Below, in pieces: positions 9,324-17,001 of a stretch of DNA of 64,000 nucleotides. The notes below the pieces were generated by a model, which saw nothing but the letters and a program-made list of their open reading frames with translations, made no database searches and had not been told where the DNA came from. Position 1 is the stretch's first letter. Each line of letters starts with the position of its first letter. This DNA is from SP5GCR1 sp965199685 (lineage in GTDB: Bacteria > Pseudomonadota > Gammaproteobacteria > Poriferisulfidales > Oxydemutatoraceae), in the NCBI GenBank assembly GCA_965199685.1, contig OZ241323.1, positions 1,612,001 to 1,676,000 on the forward strand. The letters are read 5' to 3'. Both the position numbers and the translations under genes were made by a program.

Positions 9324-10427
9324 ATGATACCGACTAGCAATCCACGCCTTCAACACCAACGCCTGAAAGCTGAAGTGGAGCAGGCGGTAATCAATGTCAT
9401 GCGTAGCGGCAACTACATATTAGGGGCGCAAGTGGAAGCATTCGAATCCGAAGTTGCCAACTTTCTGAATGTTCGGCACACGGTAGCTTGTGCGTCGGGC
9501 ACTGATGCCTTATTGCTGAGCATGAAAGCACTCGGCATAAAAGCAGGCGATGAGGTTATCACTCCTACATTCAGTTTTGTATCGGCTGCCGAAGTTGCTT
9601 GTTATCTGGGGGCAACTCCGGTGCTGGTCGATATTTCACCTTATAGTTTCAACATAGACCCTGAAAGTATAGAAGCGCACATTACTGAGAAAACTCGGGC
9701 AATCGTTGCGGTGCATCTATACGGTCAAACTGCCGATATAGAGTCTCTGATACAAATTGCCGAGCAGCATAATCTGCTATTAATAGAAGACTGTGCTCAA
9801 GCCTTCGGTGCAAAATACGACGACGACTATGCCGGCACACTTTCCGATGCCGGCTGCCATAGTTTTTATCCGACTAAAAATCTCAGTGCATACGGGGACG
9901 GCGGATTGATTAGCACAAATAATACCGATTTGGTGGCACATCTACGAGCACTGCGTAATCACGGTTCGTACACCCGCTATCAACACGATGAAATTGGTTA
10001 TAACAGCCGTCTAGATGAGATACAAGCAGCAGCACTGCGGATAAAGCTAAAATACATAGAAGACTTTAATAATCAAAGAATAGCAATCGCAACACAGTAC
10101 GATACCCTGCTGAAAGATTTTGTTACAATCCCGGCGCGCGATCCTCACGGCACACATGTATTTCATCAATATACGATTCTGAGTCCTGAGCGCGACCATA
10201 TTAAACAGGCGTTGTTGGATAACGACATTTTATCCGACATCTACTATCCACATCTATTGGGTGGTCAACTCGCACTCAGCGAACTCTGTGAAACTCCGCC
10301 TTGTCCGAATGCCGAAGCAGTAGCTAAACAATGTTTGTCGCTGCCTATTTATCCGGGGTTGGATTCCGATACAATAGAACGCATTGCTTCTATCATCATT
10401 GAAACCGTACAACAAACGGATAATTAA
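9324..10427 (+). CDS. DegT/DnrJ/EryC1/StrS sugar aminotransferase (GnnB/WlbC-like)
   Basis: This 367-residue PLP enzyme carries the classical features of the family: ASGTDALLLSM for cofactor binding (about residues 57-67), EDCAQAFGA, and SFYPTKNLSAYGDGG with the Schiff-base lysine at about residue 186. It would transaminate a keto-sugar nucleotide, most simply the 3-keto product of the dehydrogenase 54 bases upstream. Together they look like an operon for UDP-GlcNAc3N or a related 2,3-diamino sugar. The window has no lpxA or wlb acetyltransferase to decide between lipid A and O-antigen use. hinT follows after 17 bases, probably co-transcribed. Confidence 0.85.
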   Translation: MIPTSNPRLQHQRLKAEVEQAVINVMRSGNYILGAQVEAFESEVANFLNVRHTVACASGTDALLLSMKALGIKAGDEVITPTFSFVSAAEVACYLGATPVLVDISPYSFNIDPESIEAHITEKTRAIVAVHLYGQTADIESLIQIAEQHNLLLIEDCAQAFGAKYDDDYAGTLSDAGCHSFYPTKNLSAYGDGGLISTNNTDLVAHLRALRNHGSYTRYQHDEIGYNSRLDEIQAAALRIKLKYIEDFNNQRIAIATQYDTLLKDFVTIPARDPHGTHVFHQYTILSPERDHIKQALLDNDILSDIYYPHLLGGQLALSELCETPPCPNAEAVAKQCLSLPIYPGLDSDTIERIASIIIETVQQTDN

Positions 10428-10444
10428 CTATACGAGGTTTAACC

Positions 10445-10783
10445 ATGCCAACTTTATTCACCAAAATCATTAATCGCGAAATACCTGCCGATATCGTCTA
10501 CGAAGACGAGCAGTGCTTGGCATTCCGAGATATAGACCCAAAAGCACCGACCCATATCCTGATCATTCCCAAAAAGGAAATTTCTAAAATATCCGAAGCG
10601 GTGGCAGAAGATCAAAAATTACTCGGCCACCTGCTCCTAAAAGCCGGCGATATAGCTCGTAGCGAAGGTGTCTCGGATAACTTCAGGCTTGTCGTCAACA
10701 ACGGTGAGAGTGCCGGTCAAACCGTCTTTCATCTACACATACACCTGATGGCAGGTAGAGCATTTAACTGGCCCCCAGGTTGA
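10445..10783 (+). CDS. hinT: HIT-family purine nucleoside phosphoramidase
   Basis: The 112-residue protein starts MPTLFTKIINREIPADIVYED and ends with the histidine triad HLHIHLMAGR, as in bacterial HinT. Members hydrolyse AMP-lysine and aminoacyl-adenylate phosphoramidates in the cytoplasm. The ATG is preceded by ACGAGGTTTAACC, a moderate ribosome site. It is the last gene of the sugar-nucleotide run, although the functional link is probably incidental. Confidence 0.93.
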   Translation: MPTLFTKIINREIPADIVYEDEQCLAFRDIDPKAPTHILIIPKKEISKISEAVAEDQKLLGHLLLKAGDIARSEGVSDNFRLVVNNGESAGQTVFHLHIHLMAGRAFNWPPG

Positions 10784-10802
10784 TAATAATTCAGAGGTAA
10801 TC

Positions 10803-11687
10803 CTAAATATCCCAACTATATCCCGAAAAAAAATCGTATTTTCTAATCAATGCGCTTAGTTCTGTTTTTTGATTTTCTGTCCAGTCAAGTTCAAAGCGGC
10901 TTCTATAAGGTTCCTTAACTACTTGAGAAACACAATCCTCTAGATAGCTGGAGGAAATAGAGACTTGTAAAAAATCACAAAGTTTGGTTAATTGTTGCTT
11001 CGGGTTCTCAACCATATCCTCATGCTTTGCTATGAATACCTCTTCGGCATCAACTTGTTTAAGGATTTTTACATTGTCCTTACAAAAATTTATAATTTTT
11101 TTTCTATCATCGGCATTGGTCCTCACTGCCGTCGCAATCATATCGTAAGGATTGCGAACCGTGAAAATAAACTTTAAGGTGATGCCCATTTTTTGCAACT
11201 TTCCCTTGAGATTTTCTAGGATCTTGCCTTTTGATAAAACTTCCACATTTTGCCTAGAATGTTTTATTCCTATAACTTCTAGTGACCTAAAGGAACCCTG
11301 ATATTGATTAGGAACATGTATATAGCGTTTGTATCGCTTGCCTCTGAGAATAACTACATCTGTTTCGTCTCGTCGCGACGAACGCTGTCTTCTTGTGTAA
11401 TCCACGCTTAAAATGTAGTCAAACATTTTTCGTATGTCGGCTTTATAAAGAATATCCTTGTCGGGACGCTTTTTTTGGTTTATATCTTTAAGAACTCCGG
11501 TATATTGCATGGGTTCATAACTCACAGTAGGTTCATCTGCAATAACCATATCGGGATGTGCGGTTAGTAGATAACCGAGTAAAGATGACCCTGAGCGAGG
11601 AAACCCTATGGTGAGTACCATTACCCGTATATGGTCAAAAGGGCTTTCTTCAAAGTGCTTTTTATGAGGCACAGAGGAGTAATTCAT
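10803..11687 (-). CDS. Sulfotransferase family protein
   Basis: This 294-residue protein has an intact 5'-phosphosulfate loop, TIGFPRSGSSLLGYLLTAHP (about residues 26-45), and a 3'-phosphate motif FIFTVRNPYDMIATAVRTNA, so it should bind PAPS and transfer sulfate. The C-terminus (YDFFSGYSWDI) resembles the degenerate relative at 5100-5900. AGGAGT lies just upstream of the ATG. It is convergent with hinT and followed upstream by the M23 gene on the same strand with a 104-base gap. The acceptor cannot be inferred; sulfated surface glycans or metabolites are both possible. Confidence 0.85.
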   Translation of the reverse strand: MNYSSVPHKKHFEESPFDHIRVMVLTIGFPRSGSSLLGYLLTAHPDMVIADEPTVSYEPMQYTGVLKDINQKKRPDKDILYKADIRKMFDYILSVDYTRRQRSSRRDETDVVILRGKRYKRYIHVPNQYQGSFRSLEVIGIKHSRQNVEVLSKGKILENLKGKLQKMGITLKFIFTVRNPYDMIATAVRTNADDRKKIINFCKDNVKILKQVDAEEVFIAKHEDMVENPKQQLTKLCDFLQVSISSSYLEDCVSQVVKEPYRSRFELDWTENQKTELSALIRKYDFFSGYSWDI

Positions 11688-11791
11688 AAAATGAAAATAA
11701 TGCTGTTTACTTATGCTTTAGATATTCATTGCAAAAGTAGCCTTTTGTGCATTGCTGAGCGTAGCCGAAAGTGGCATTGATAAGGCAATGT

Positions 11792-12595
11792 TTAACCGGC
11801 GGGCTGTGCGATGCTTTGCGGGTCTAGTCGGCGTCCAAACCAGTTGATACGCCAATCTAGATGCGGTCCTGTAACCCGTCCGGTCGCACCGACTTCGGCA
11901 ATAATTTGCCCTTTTTCCACACGCTCATTGACCACAACTCTAACTTTGCTCAAGTGCAAAAAAGTTGAAGATAACCCATAGCCGTGATCTACAACCATCG
12001 TGATGCCGGAAAAATACATATCTTCTATCATTCTCACAACACCGCCTGCAGGTGCTTGTATCTCGCTGCCTTCCGGGCAGGCAATATCCACTCCGTAATG
12101 TGGGCTACGCGGCTGTCCGTTCAATATACGGCGACTACCGTAGACCCCAGTAATCACCCCCTCAACCGGCCAAACAAACTCGTCAAAAGCATCTAGATTA
12201 GGAGAACTGATGCCACGTATTTTAGAAATCATCTGGACTTCCTTAGCAATACGCTCGTAGACCTCAGGAGGCGGGCTGACCTTTTTAGGATCTAAACCGT
12301 CTATGCGTTGAACCTCATAGTCACGCCTAGTGATTTCCAGTTCTTCTTCTATACGCCGACCGTCGGGGGTATGCACGACAAGCCGCGCTTGCTCAGGCGC
12401 ATCCGCTGTCAAACCGAATATGAAGTCACCATTCTCGGATATTTGTAATAATCGCCCGTCTAAATAAACTTTAGAACCTGCTATTGTTTGGGCGCGGACG
12501 ACACCACCTTGCATCAATTGGCCATGCAATTCAAGCGATGGAATTTCAGCCGCTGCCGTGCTCATAAACAAAACAAACAATAGAGAGGTATTCAA
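11792..12595 (-). CDS. Secreted M23-family (LytM-type) protein
   Basis: A short hydrophobic N-terminus (LLFVLFMSTAAAE) suggests export. An Ig-like segment (HGQLMQGGVVRAQTIAGSKV) precedes the C-terminal M23 domain with zinc-site elements HYGVDIACPEG, TFLHLSK and GPHLDWRI. In the last motif the usual HLH reads HLD, so the third metal ligand may be altered and the protein may be a LytM regulator rather than an active endopeptidase. I use the TTG at 12595 because AGGA lies about nine bases upstream; an in-frame ATG at 12565 would remove most of the signal sequence. The gene follows the phosphatase gene by 11 bases, probably one operon. Confidence 0.82.
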   Translation of the reverse strand: MNTSLLFVLFMSTAAAEIPSLELHGQLMQGGVVRAQTIAGSKVYLDGRLLQISENGDFIFGLTADAPEQARLVVHTPDGRRIEEELEITRRDYEVQRIDGLDPKKVSPPPEVYERIAKEVQMISKIRGISSPNLDAFDEFVWPVEGVITGVYGSRRILNGQPRSPHYGVDIACPEGSEIQAPAGGVVRMIEDMYFSGITMVVDHGYGLSSTFLHLSKVRVVVNERVEKGQIIAEVGATGRVTGPHLDWRINWFGRRLDPQSIAQPAG

Positions 12596-12606
12596 GAACT
12601 ATGTCC

Positions 12607-13443
12607 TCATCCGCTATCGGGCGCGCCGCTGTCGGGCTTTAGATATAAACGTTTGGCTTGTAGCTTCTCGTCGTCGGGTAGCTTGTCGGCATAGTTGAAA
12701 ATTGCTCTTTCCCAATGCCCGTATCGGGGGTTGCTAAGCACTATCCATTTAGTACCCCAATATTCCTGGTAAGGCTCTACCTCGGCTACACGTGCCGACG
12801 GAGAAGGGGAACCTGCCAGAAACCTGAAGTCATTGTAATTGTCACCGAACATCATAATAACCCGATGTGTTTCTGCTATCGTCGCTCTACGGCTACTTTT
12901 ATCACTACCCCATTCAGCTTGCTCTCTTCTAAACAATACCTGATCGGCTTGTGCCTCAGGGTCCACCATCATCCTGATATTCTTCACGGTGGCTTCTTGT
13001 AATGCCACATCTCTATTCGTAACATAGAACACAGCAACACCTCTAGACTTGATTTCTGAAATCAATTCTTTGACACCTTTTATAGGCTCCGCTCTCGCTG
13101 CATTAGCCCAAACTTCCCAAGTTTCATAGTGATATGCCTGACCACTTGTGATTAAATACGCCTCATAAGGACTATTATTTAACACCGTTTCGTCTACATC
13201 AAAAATTACTGCGGGTGGCAGGTTTTGATAGTTTCCTTGTTGCTCTAAAGCCGCAGTCCAATTTTTGTCCTGCAACGCTTTGTCCAAGTTCATACGCGCT
13301 GCATTGAATGCTTGCTCTGTTGATGCAACGTATTCTGCCGACGATTGCATCCACAAAGTGCTATCCAAACCACCGTAATCCATGTTACGTTGGTCGCAAC
13401 CGAATATCGGCAAAACCAAAAATAAAATAGTTAACTTTTTCAT
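12607..13443 (-). CDS. Class C/e(P4)-type acid phosphatase lipoprotein (HAD superfamily)
   Basis: The N-terminus carries a lipobox, LVLPIFGC, so the mature protein should be lipid-anchored with Cys16. HAD motif I is FDVDETVLNNSPYEA (about residue 80), motif II FYVTNRD, and the late motif FGDNYNDF, as in Haemophilus e(P4) and other 5'-nucleotidase lipoproteins. It would dephosphorylate nucleotides in the periplasm, for salvage of nicotinamide or nucleosides. A strong AAGGGGG ribosome site precedes the ATG. The C-terminal tail (KPDSGAPDSG) is low complexity. It heads a small operon with the M23 gene. Confidence 0.9.
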   Translation of the reverse strand: MKKLTILFLVLPIFGCDQRNMDYGGLDSTLWMQSSAEYVASTEQAFNAARMNLDKALQDKNWTAALEQQGNYQNLPPAVIFDVDETVLNNSPYEAYLITSGQAYHYETWEVWANAARAEPIKGVKELISEIKSRGVAVFYVTNRDVALQEATVKNIRMMVDPEAQADQVLFRREQAEWGSDKSSRRATIAETHRVIMMFGDNYNDFRFLAGSPSPSARVAEVEPYQEYWGTKWIVLSNPRYGHWERAIFNYADKLPDDEKLQAKRLYLKPDSGAPDSG

Positions 13444-13974
13444 GACAATTCCCCCTTCTTAAAATATCAACGAATAGTCAAATTGACTTTGTTCCATTAT
13501 ACAACTATAGGAGCATACATGTAACCCATTTGGGCTGTCAAAAAATTACCGTCATCGCCCAAACGTAACCGCTTGCGCCATTAAACTTATGTTAACCAAC
13601 CGTAGGGGAGGGCTAACATGGGACTGTTGAAAAATAGAACCGCCGTTTGTTACAAATAACCGTTCCTTGTTGCAGTAGCACAAGGAACGTTACGTTATAC
13701 AAGATTTAGTTATTTATGGCTGTTAGAAATAACGCGAATAGCAAAGACAAACGGCGTGACTTTGTGCAGAACCTTTGCAACCACCCCGTCAGATAGAACC
13801 ACCGATTGAGCCAGTAGGTCAATCGGCGTGACGGTGTGCAGAACCTTAACATGATTGTTAAACGCATGCATTACAAAGTGCATAGGCCTGCCACCCCTCC
13901 AAAGGAGGGGAATGGCCTGTTCCTACACATGTAAGTTACGCTATGGCTCTGCACAACAGCAGGTCAGTGGTGGT
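13444..13974. repeat. Intergenic mosaic of MITE end, nested hairpins and short palindromes
   Basis: This gene-free stretch holds a half copy of the GGGAGGGC palindrome (about 13604-13619) and then a MITE left end, gggactgttgaaaaatag, at 13620. An outer hairpin (CGCCGTTTGT 13641-13650 with ACAAACGGCG 13747-13756) contains two inner hairpins (13661-13689 and 13709-13733). Then come a GATTGA-type hairpin (about 13800-13832), an atgcattacaaagtgcat palindrome (about 13865-13882) and a CCCCTCC/GGAGGGG hairpin (about 13894-13912). No right MITE end is visible. The mosaic abuts the stop codon of the next minus-strand gene. Confidence 0.85.
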
Positions 13975-14562
13975 TCAGCGCAGTTCTGCCGGACTCCACC
14001 AATTCGGACTGGACAATTCCACTTCTTGCATACCTGTTAATCTGTTTGATAACTCTAGGCCAGCTAAGCCCGGTCCGGTTTTCACAAGATAAGCGTTCTT
14101 AGTGAAATCCATCTTAGATATTTGGTCAAGATTCATTCCGGCAAAGAAAGCATCTATAGACGTTTGATCCATCTCAGGCGATAAAACCACGATCACATCG
14201 CCCGGCAAAGCCTTCCATGAGCCGTTCTCAGTAACGAATACTGGGAATACATCGTCACTCATCTGATGCCAACTCTGCTTTTTGACTATCCTCAACTCAC
14301 CGTTATCGGCAAGCACATCTTCTGGTTTTATCTCCGTCGGCTGTTCGGATTGCCTGTTGGCATCGTAGCGTTCCATAACTAGATTCTCGGCTTCCCATAA
14401 GGAGATGACATAATCCCCGTCTTGCCAGCTATATACTTTGCCGTCTTCGTCGGGAAGCACACGAAATCTTTCACCATCTCGCATTTCATCCTGTGCCACA
14501 GCAGGCAGCACACTCAAGCCGATAAGGAGCGTAGCGAAAATAAAAATATCTTTATATTTCAT
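13975..14562 (-). CDS. Secreted protein resembling a stand-alone subtilase prodomain
   Basis: The 195-residue product has a signal peptide (KDIFIFATLLIGLSVLPAVAQ) and GGAG before its ATG. The C-terminal ~70 residues (INAFF-like DAFFAGMNLDQISKMD, then NAYLVKTGPGLAGLELSNRL, then VELSSPNWW) resemble the prodomain of S8 proteases, whose consensus runs from a YLV strand to a conserved PN. No protease domain follows: the frame stops 16 residues after that region, at the border of a repeat mosaic. It may be an orphan inhibitor-like protein or a protease gene cut by the repeat insertion. Function unproven. Confidence 0.6.
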   Translation of the reverse strand: MKYKDIFIFATLLIGLSVLPAVAQDEMRDGERFRVLPDEDGKVYSWQDGDYVISLWEAENLVMERYDANRQSEQPTEIKPEDVLADNGELRIVKKQSWHQMSDDVFPVFVTENGSWKALPGDVIVVLSPEMDQTSIDAFFAGMNLDQISKMDFTKNAYLVKTGPGLAGLELSNRLTGMQEVELSSPNWWSPAELR

Positions 14563-14598
14563 AATTACTCCAGTAATTTAATCCGATTTTGAGACACC

Positions 14599-14985
14599 TT
14601 ATTTATCGTATTTGATATAAGCAAAGCGAGCATCCGACGGCGTGCCGGTTAAGGAACTCTCTTCTTCACCGGGTTGCCACTGTATAACTTCTTCTATCTT
14701 CTTAGCCAACTCAAAATCTTTGTTTGTCACACCTTTGGCGGCATGGTTCATCAGTTTAACGATAACAAAAGCATAAGAGACGGTTAGGTCGGGATGGTGA
14801 AAAGCCGCCTCCGATAAATGTCCGACGGTGTTAACCACCATCAAAGTGCTCTTCCAGCTATGGGTACGATATTTACGGCGGATCCAACCGTTTTCATAAT
14901 ACCAATGCGGTAGTTCATCTTTTAGGCGCGCCTCTATGTCTGCCTCGCTATATGCCTCTTCGTCTTCGTGTTTTCTCCAGCCCAT
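14599..14985 (-). CDS. 4a-hydroxytetrahydrobiopterin (pterin-4a-carbinolamine) dehydratase family protein
   Basis: The central region EAAFHHPDLTVSYAFVIVKL followed by NHAAKGVTNKDFELAKKIEEV matches the PCD/DCoH family, with the HHPD histidines and the final T..D..LA.KI helix. Length is 128 residues against ~100 usual, with extra N- and C-terminal tails. A good GGAGG site precedes the ATG. There is no phenylalanine hydroxylase nearby; the divergent neighbour is a molybdopterin-type formate dehydrogenase. Comparative genomics has linked some members of this family to molybdopterin cofactor metabolism, which fits this position, but that is inference. Confidence 0.78.
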   Translation of the reverse strand: MGWRKHEDEEAYSEADIEARLKDELPHWYYENGWIRRKYRTHSWKSTLMVVNTVGHLSEAAFHHPDLTVSYAFVIVKLMNHAAKGVTNKDFELAKKIEEVIQWQPGEEESSLTGTPSDARFAYIKYDK

Positions 14986-15289
14986 AATAACCTCCGTTGA
15001 TTTATACTATTCTAGAATTTCCTAGTTTAAGGGATTGGCTTCTGCCCCACTTGTGATATATATCTGTTAATGTAAAAAGTTCACAAGGGGGCAGAAACAC
15101 ATAAGCATTATACAATAACTCGCAAGTATAAATTTTCCGCATTAAAATTTCCGCCCTAAAGCCACATAAGTTTATAGCAACAATGGTTATGGTTTGTAGT
15201 ACAATGGCTTAAATCCTTGATGAACGACACATGTTGAAAATGACTATCTTTCAATGCAAAACTACATTTAATATACACTACGAAATACA
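14986..15289. promoter_or_regulatory. Divergent intergenic region with a long inverted repeat, upstream of formate dehydrogenase
   Basis: This 304-base gap separates the dehydratase (minus) from formate dehydrogenase (plus) and must hold both promoters. The clearest structure is an inverted repeat: TTCTGCCCCACTTGTGA at 15040-15056 pairs with TCACAAGGGGGCAGAA at 15081-15096, about 15 of 16 bases pairing around a 24-base loop. It has no following T-run in the plus direction. It could be an operator, a terminator of transcripts from either side, or a repeat remnant. No clear sigma-54 or sigma-70 boxes were assigned. Confidence 0.45.
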
Positions 15290-16987
15290 GTGACGGAAAC
15301 GATAATCAAGCTAAAGCAGAGCAAACGACGCAAACGCAAGCGAGGCGAACCCAAAGGCAGACAGGTTTCAGATACCGCCCTGTCGGAAATCAGAGATTTG
15401 TTGGGAGACCGGCCTAGACGGCGCGACCTTTTGCTTGAACATTTGCATTTAATACAGGACCGCTACGGTCATATTGCTTTTGACCATTGTGTTGCACTCG
15501 CACAGGAAATGAAAATATCTACATCCGAAGTCTATGAAGTTGCCACCTTTTATCATCATTTTGATTTAGTGGGCGACGGGCAAACACCCCCTCCTCCATT
15601 AACCGTCAGGGTATGCGACTCTATCAGCTGTCAAATGAATGGTTGTGAAGCATTGATAGAGACATTAGAAAAAAACTTAAACGGCGATGAGGTCAGAATA
15701 CAACGCGTGCCTTGCGTAGGTCGTTGCGAACAAGCACCCATTGCAGTAGTCGGCACGAACCCCATTACAACGGCAACATCAAAGGATGTATTGGCGGCAA
15801 TAGAACAAAAAGCAACCAAGATACCCACAATCACAACGCACATCAGTTATGCGGCATACAAGCAAAAAGGCGGTTATCAACTACTCAAGGCTTTGCACGA
15901 CGGCACATGCGACACCGAGTCGGTTATACAAGCCTTAGATGACTCAGGGTTGCGCGGATTAGGCGGCGCGGGCTTCCCAAGCGGGCGCAAATGGCGTATC
16001 GTTAAAGAACAACCCGCACCGCGTTATCTAGCGATCAACATAGACGAAGGTGAGCCTGGCACATTCAAGGACCGATACTATTTAGAACTAGATCCCCACC
16101 GTTTCTTTGAGGGTATGCTCATTGCAGCATTCGTTGTGGGACTTGATGCAATTTATGTTTATTTGCGAGACGAGTATGCTGGTGTGCGCGAGATGTTGAC
16201 CAAAGAACTAGAATTATTGCAAAAAGAATCAGAATTACCTCTGCCGTTGATAGAACTTCGGCGCGCCGCAGGTGCTTATATCTGCGGCGAGGAATCGGCA
16301 ATGATAGAGTCTATAGAGGGCAAGCGAGGAATGCCTCGTTTGCGCCCACCGTTCATCGCCGAAGTCGGTTTGTTTGGTAGACCTACTCTAGAACATAATA
16401 TGGAAACCTTGTATTGGGTACGAGATATCGTAGAAAAAGGTGGCGAATGGTTTTCTTCAAAAGGACGAAACGGACGCAAAGGTCCACGCTCGTTCTCAGT
16501 TAGCGGGCGCGTCAACAAACCAGGTGTACACCTTGCACCAGCAGGCATCACCGTAAAAGAGTTGATCGACGAGTTCTGCGGCGGTATGCAAGAAGGACAT
16601 ACATTCTATGGTTATTTTCCGGGCGGAGCTTCGGGCGGTATTTTGCCAGCATCGATGGGAGATATCCCGTTGGATTTTGATACCTTGAACGAATACGGTT
16701 GTTTTATCGGGTCGGCAGCGATTATTATATTGTCGGATCAAGATCGGGCGCGTACGAGCGCACTCAATGCGATGCGCTTTTTCTCGCATGAGTCTTGTGG
16801 GAAATGCACACCGTGTCGGGTCGGCACCTCTAAGGCGGTGATGTTGATGGAGAAAGAAAAATGGGATGTCCCTTTGATGAACGAATTGAGCAAGGTGATG
16901 GCGGATGCGTCTATCTGCGGGTTAGGTCAAGCCGCACCGAATCCTTTACAATGTGTCATTAAGTACTTCCCATCGGAAATAGAGTAA
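15290..16987 (+). CDS. NAD-dependent formate dehydrogenase, fused NuoE-NuoF-type beta subunit
   Basis: This 565-residue protein joins a NuoE-like thioredoxin-fold domain (about residues 25-160, [2Fe-2S] cysteines in CDSISCQMNGC and CVGRC) to a NuoF-like domain. The latter has the NADH/FMN signatures RGLGGAGFPSGRKW and IDEGEPGTFKDR, and the [4Fe-4S] ligands ESCGKCTPCRVG plus SICGLGQ. It passes electrons from formate to NAD+. The fusion with only one partner subunit matches the two-subunit FDH1 type known from Methylobacterium (tungsten enzyme), rather than the FdsGBACD type. The start is a GTG with a weak ribosome site. A basic N-terminal stretch (KQSKRRKRKRGEPKGR) is unusual. Confidence 0.92.
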   Translation: MTETIIKLKQSKRRKRKRGEPKGRQVSDTALSEIRDLLGDRPRRRDLLLEHLHLIQDRYGHIAFDHCVALAQEMKISTSEVYEVATFYHHFDLVGDGQTPPPPLTVRVCDSISCQMNGCEALIETLEKNLNGDEVRIQRVPCVGRCEQAPIAVVGTNPITTATSKDVLAAIEQKATKIPTITTHISYAAYKQKGGYQLLKALHDGTCDTESVIQALDDSGLRGLGGAGFPSGRKWRIVKEQPAPRYLAINIDEGEPGTFKDRYYLELDPHRFFEGMLIAAFVVGLDAIYVYLRDEYAGVREMLTKELELLQKESELPLPLIELRRAAGAYICGEESAMIESIEGKRGMPRLRPPFIAEVGLFGRPTLEHNMETLYWVRDIVEKGGEWFSSKGRNGRKGPRSFSVSGRVNKPGVHLAPAGITVKELIDEFCGGMQEGHTFYGYFPGGASGGILPASMGDIPLDFDTLNEYGCFIGSAAIIILSDQDRARTSALNAMRFFSHESCGKCTPCRVGTSKAVMLMEKEKWDVPLMNELSKVMADASICGLGQAAPNPLQCVIKYFPSEIE

Positions 16988-17001
16988 CAACGGAGGAGAT
17001 T

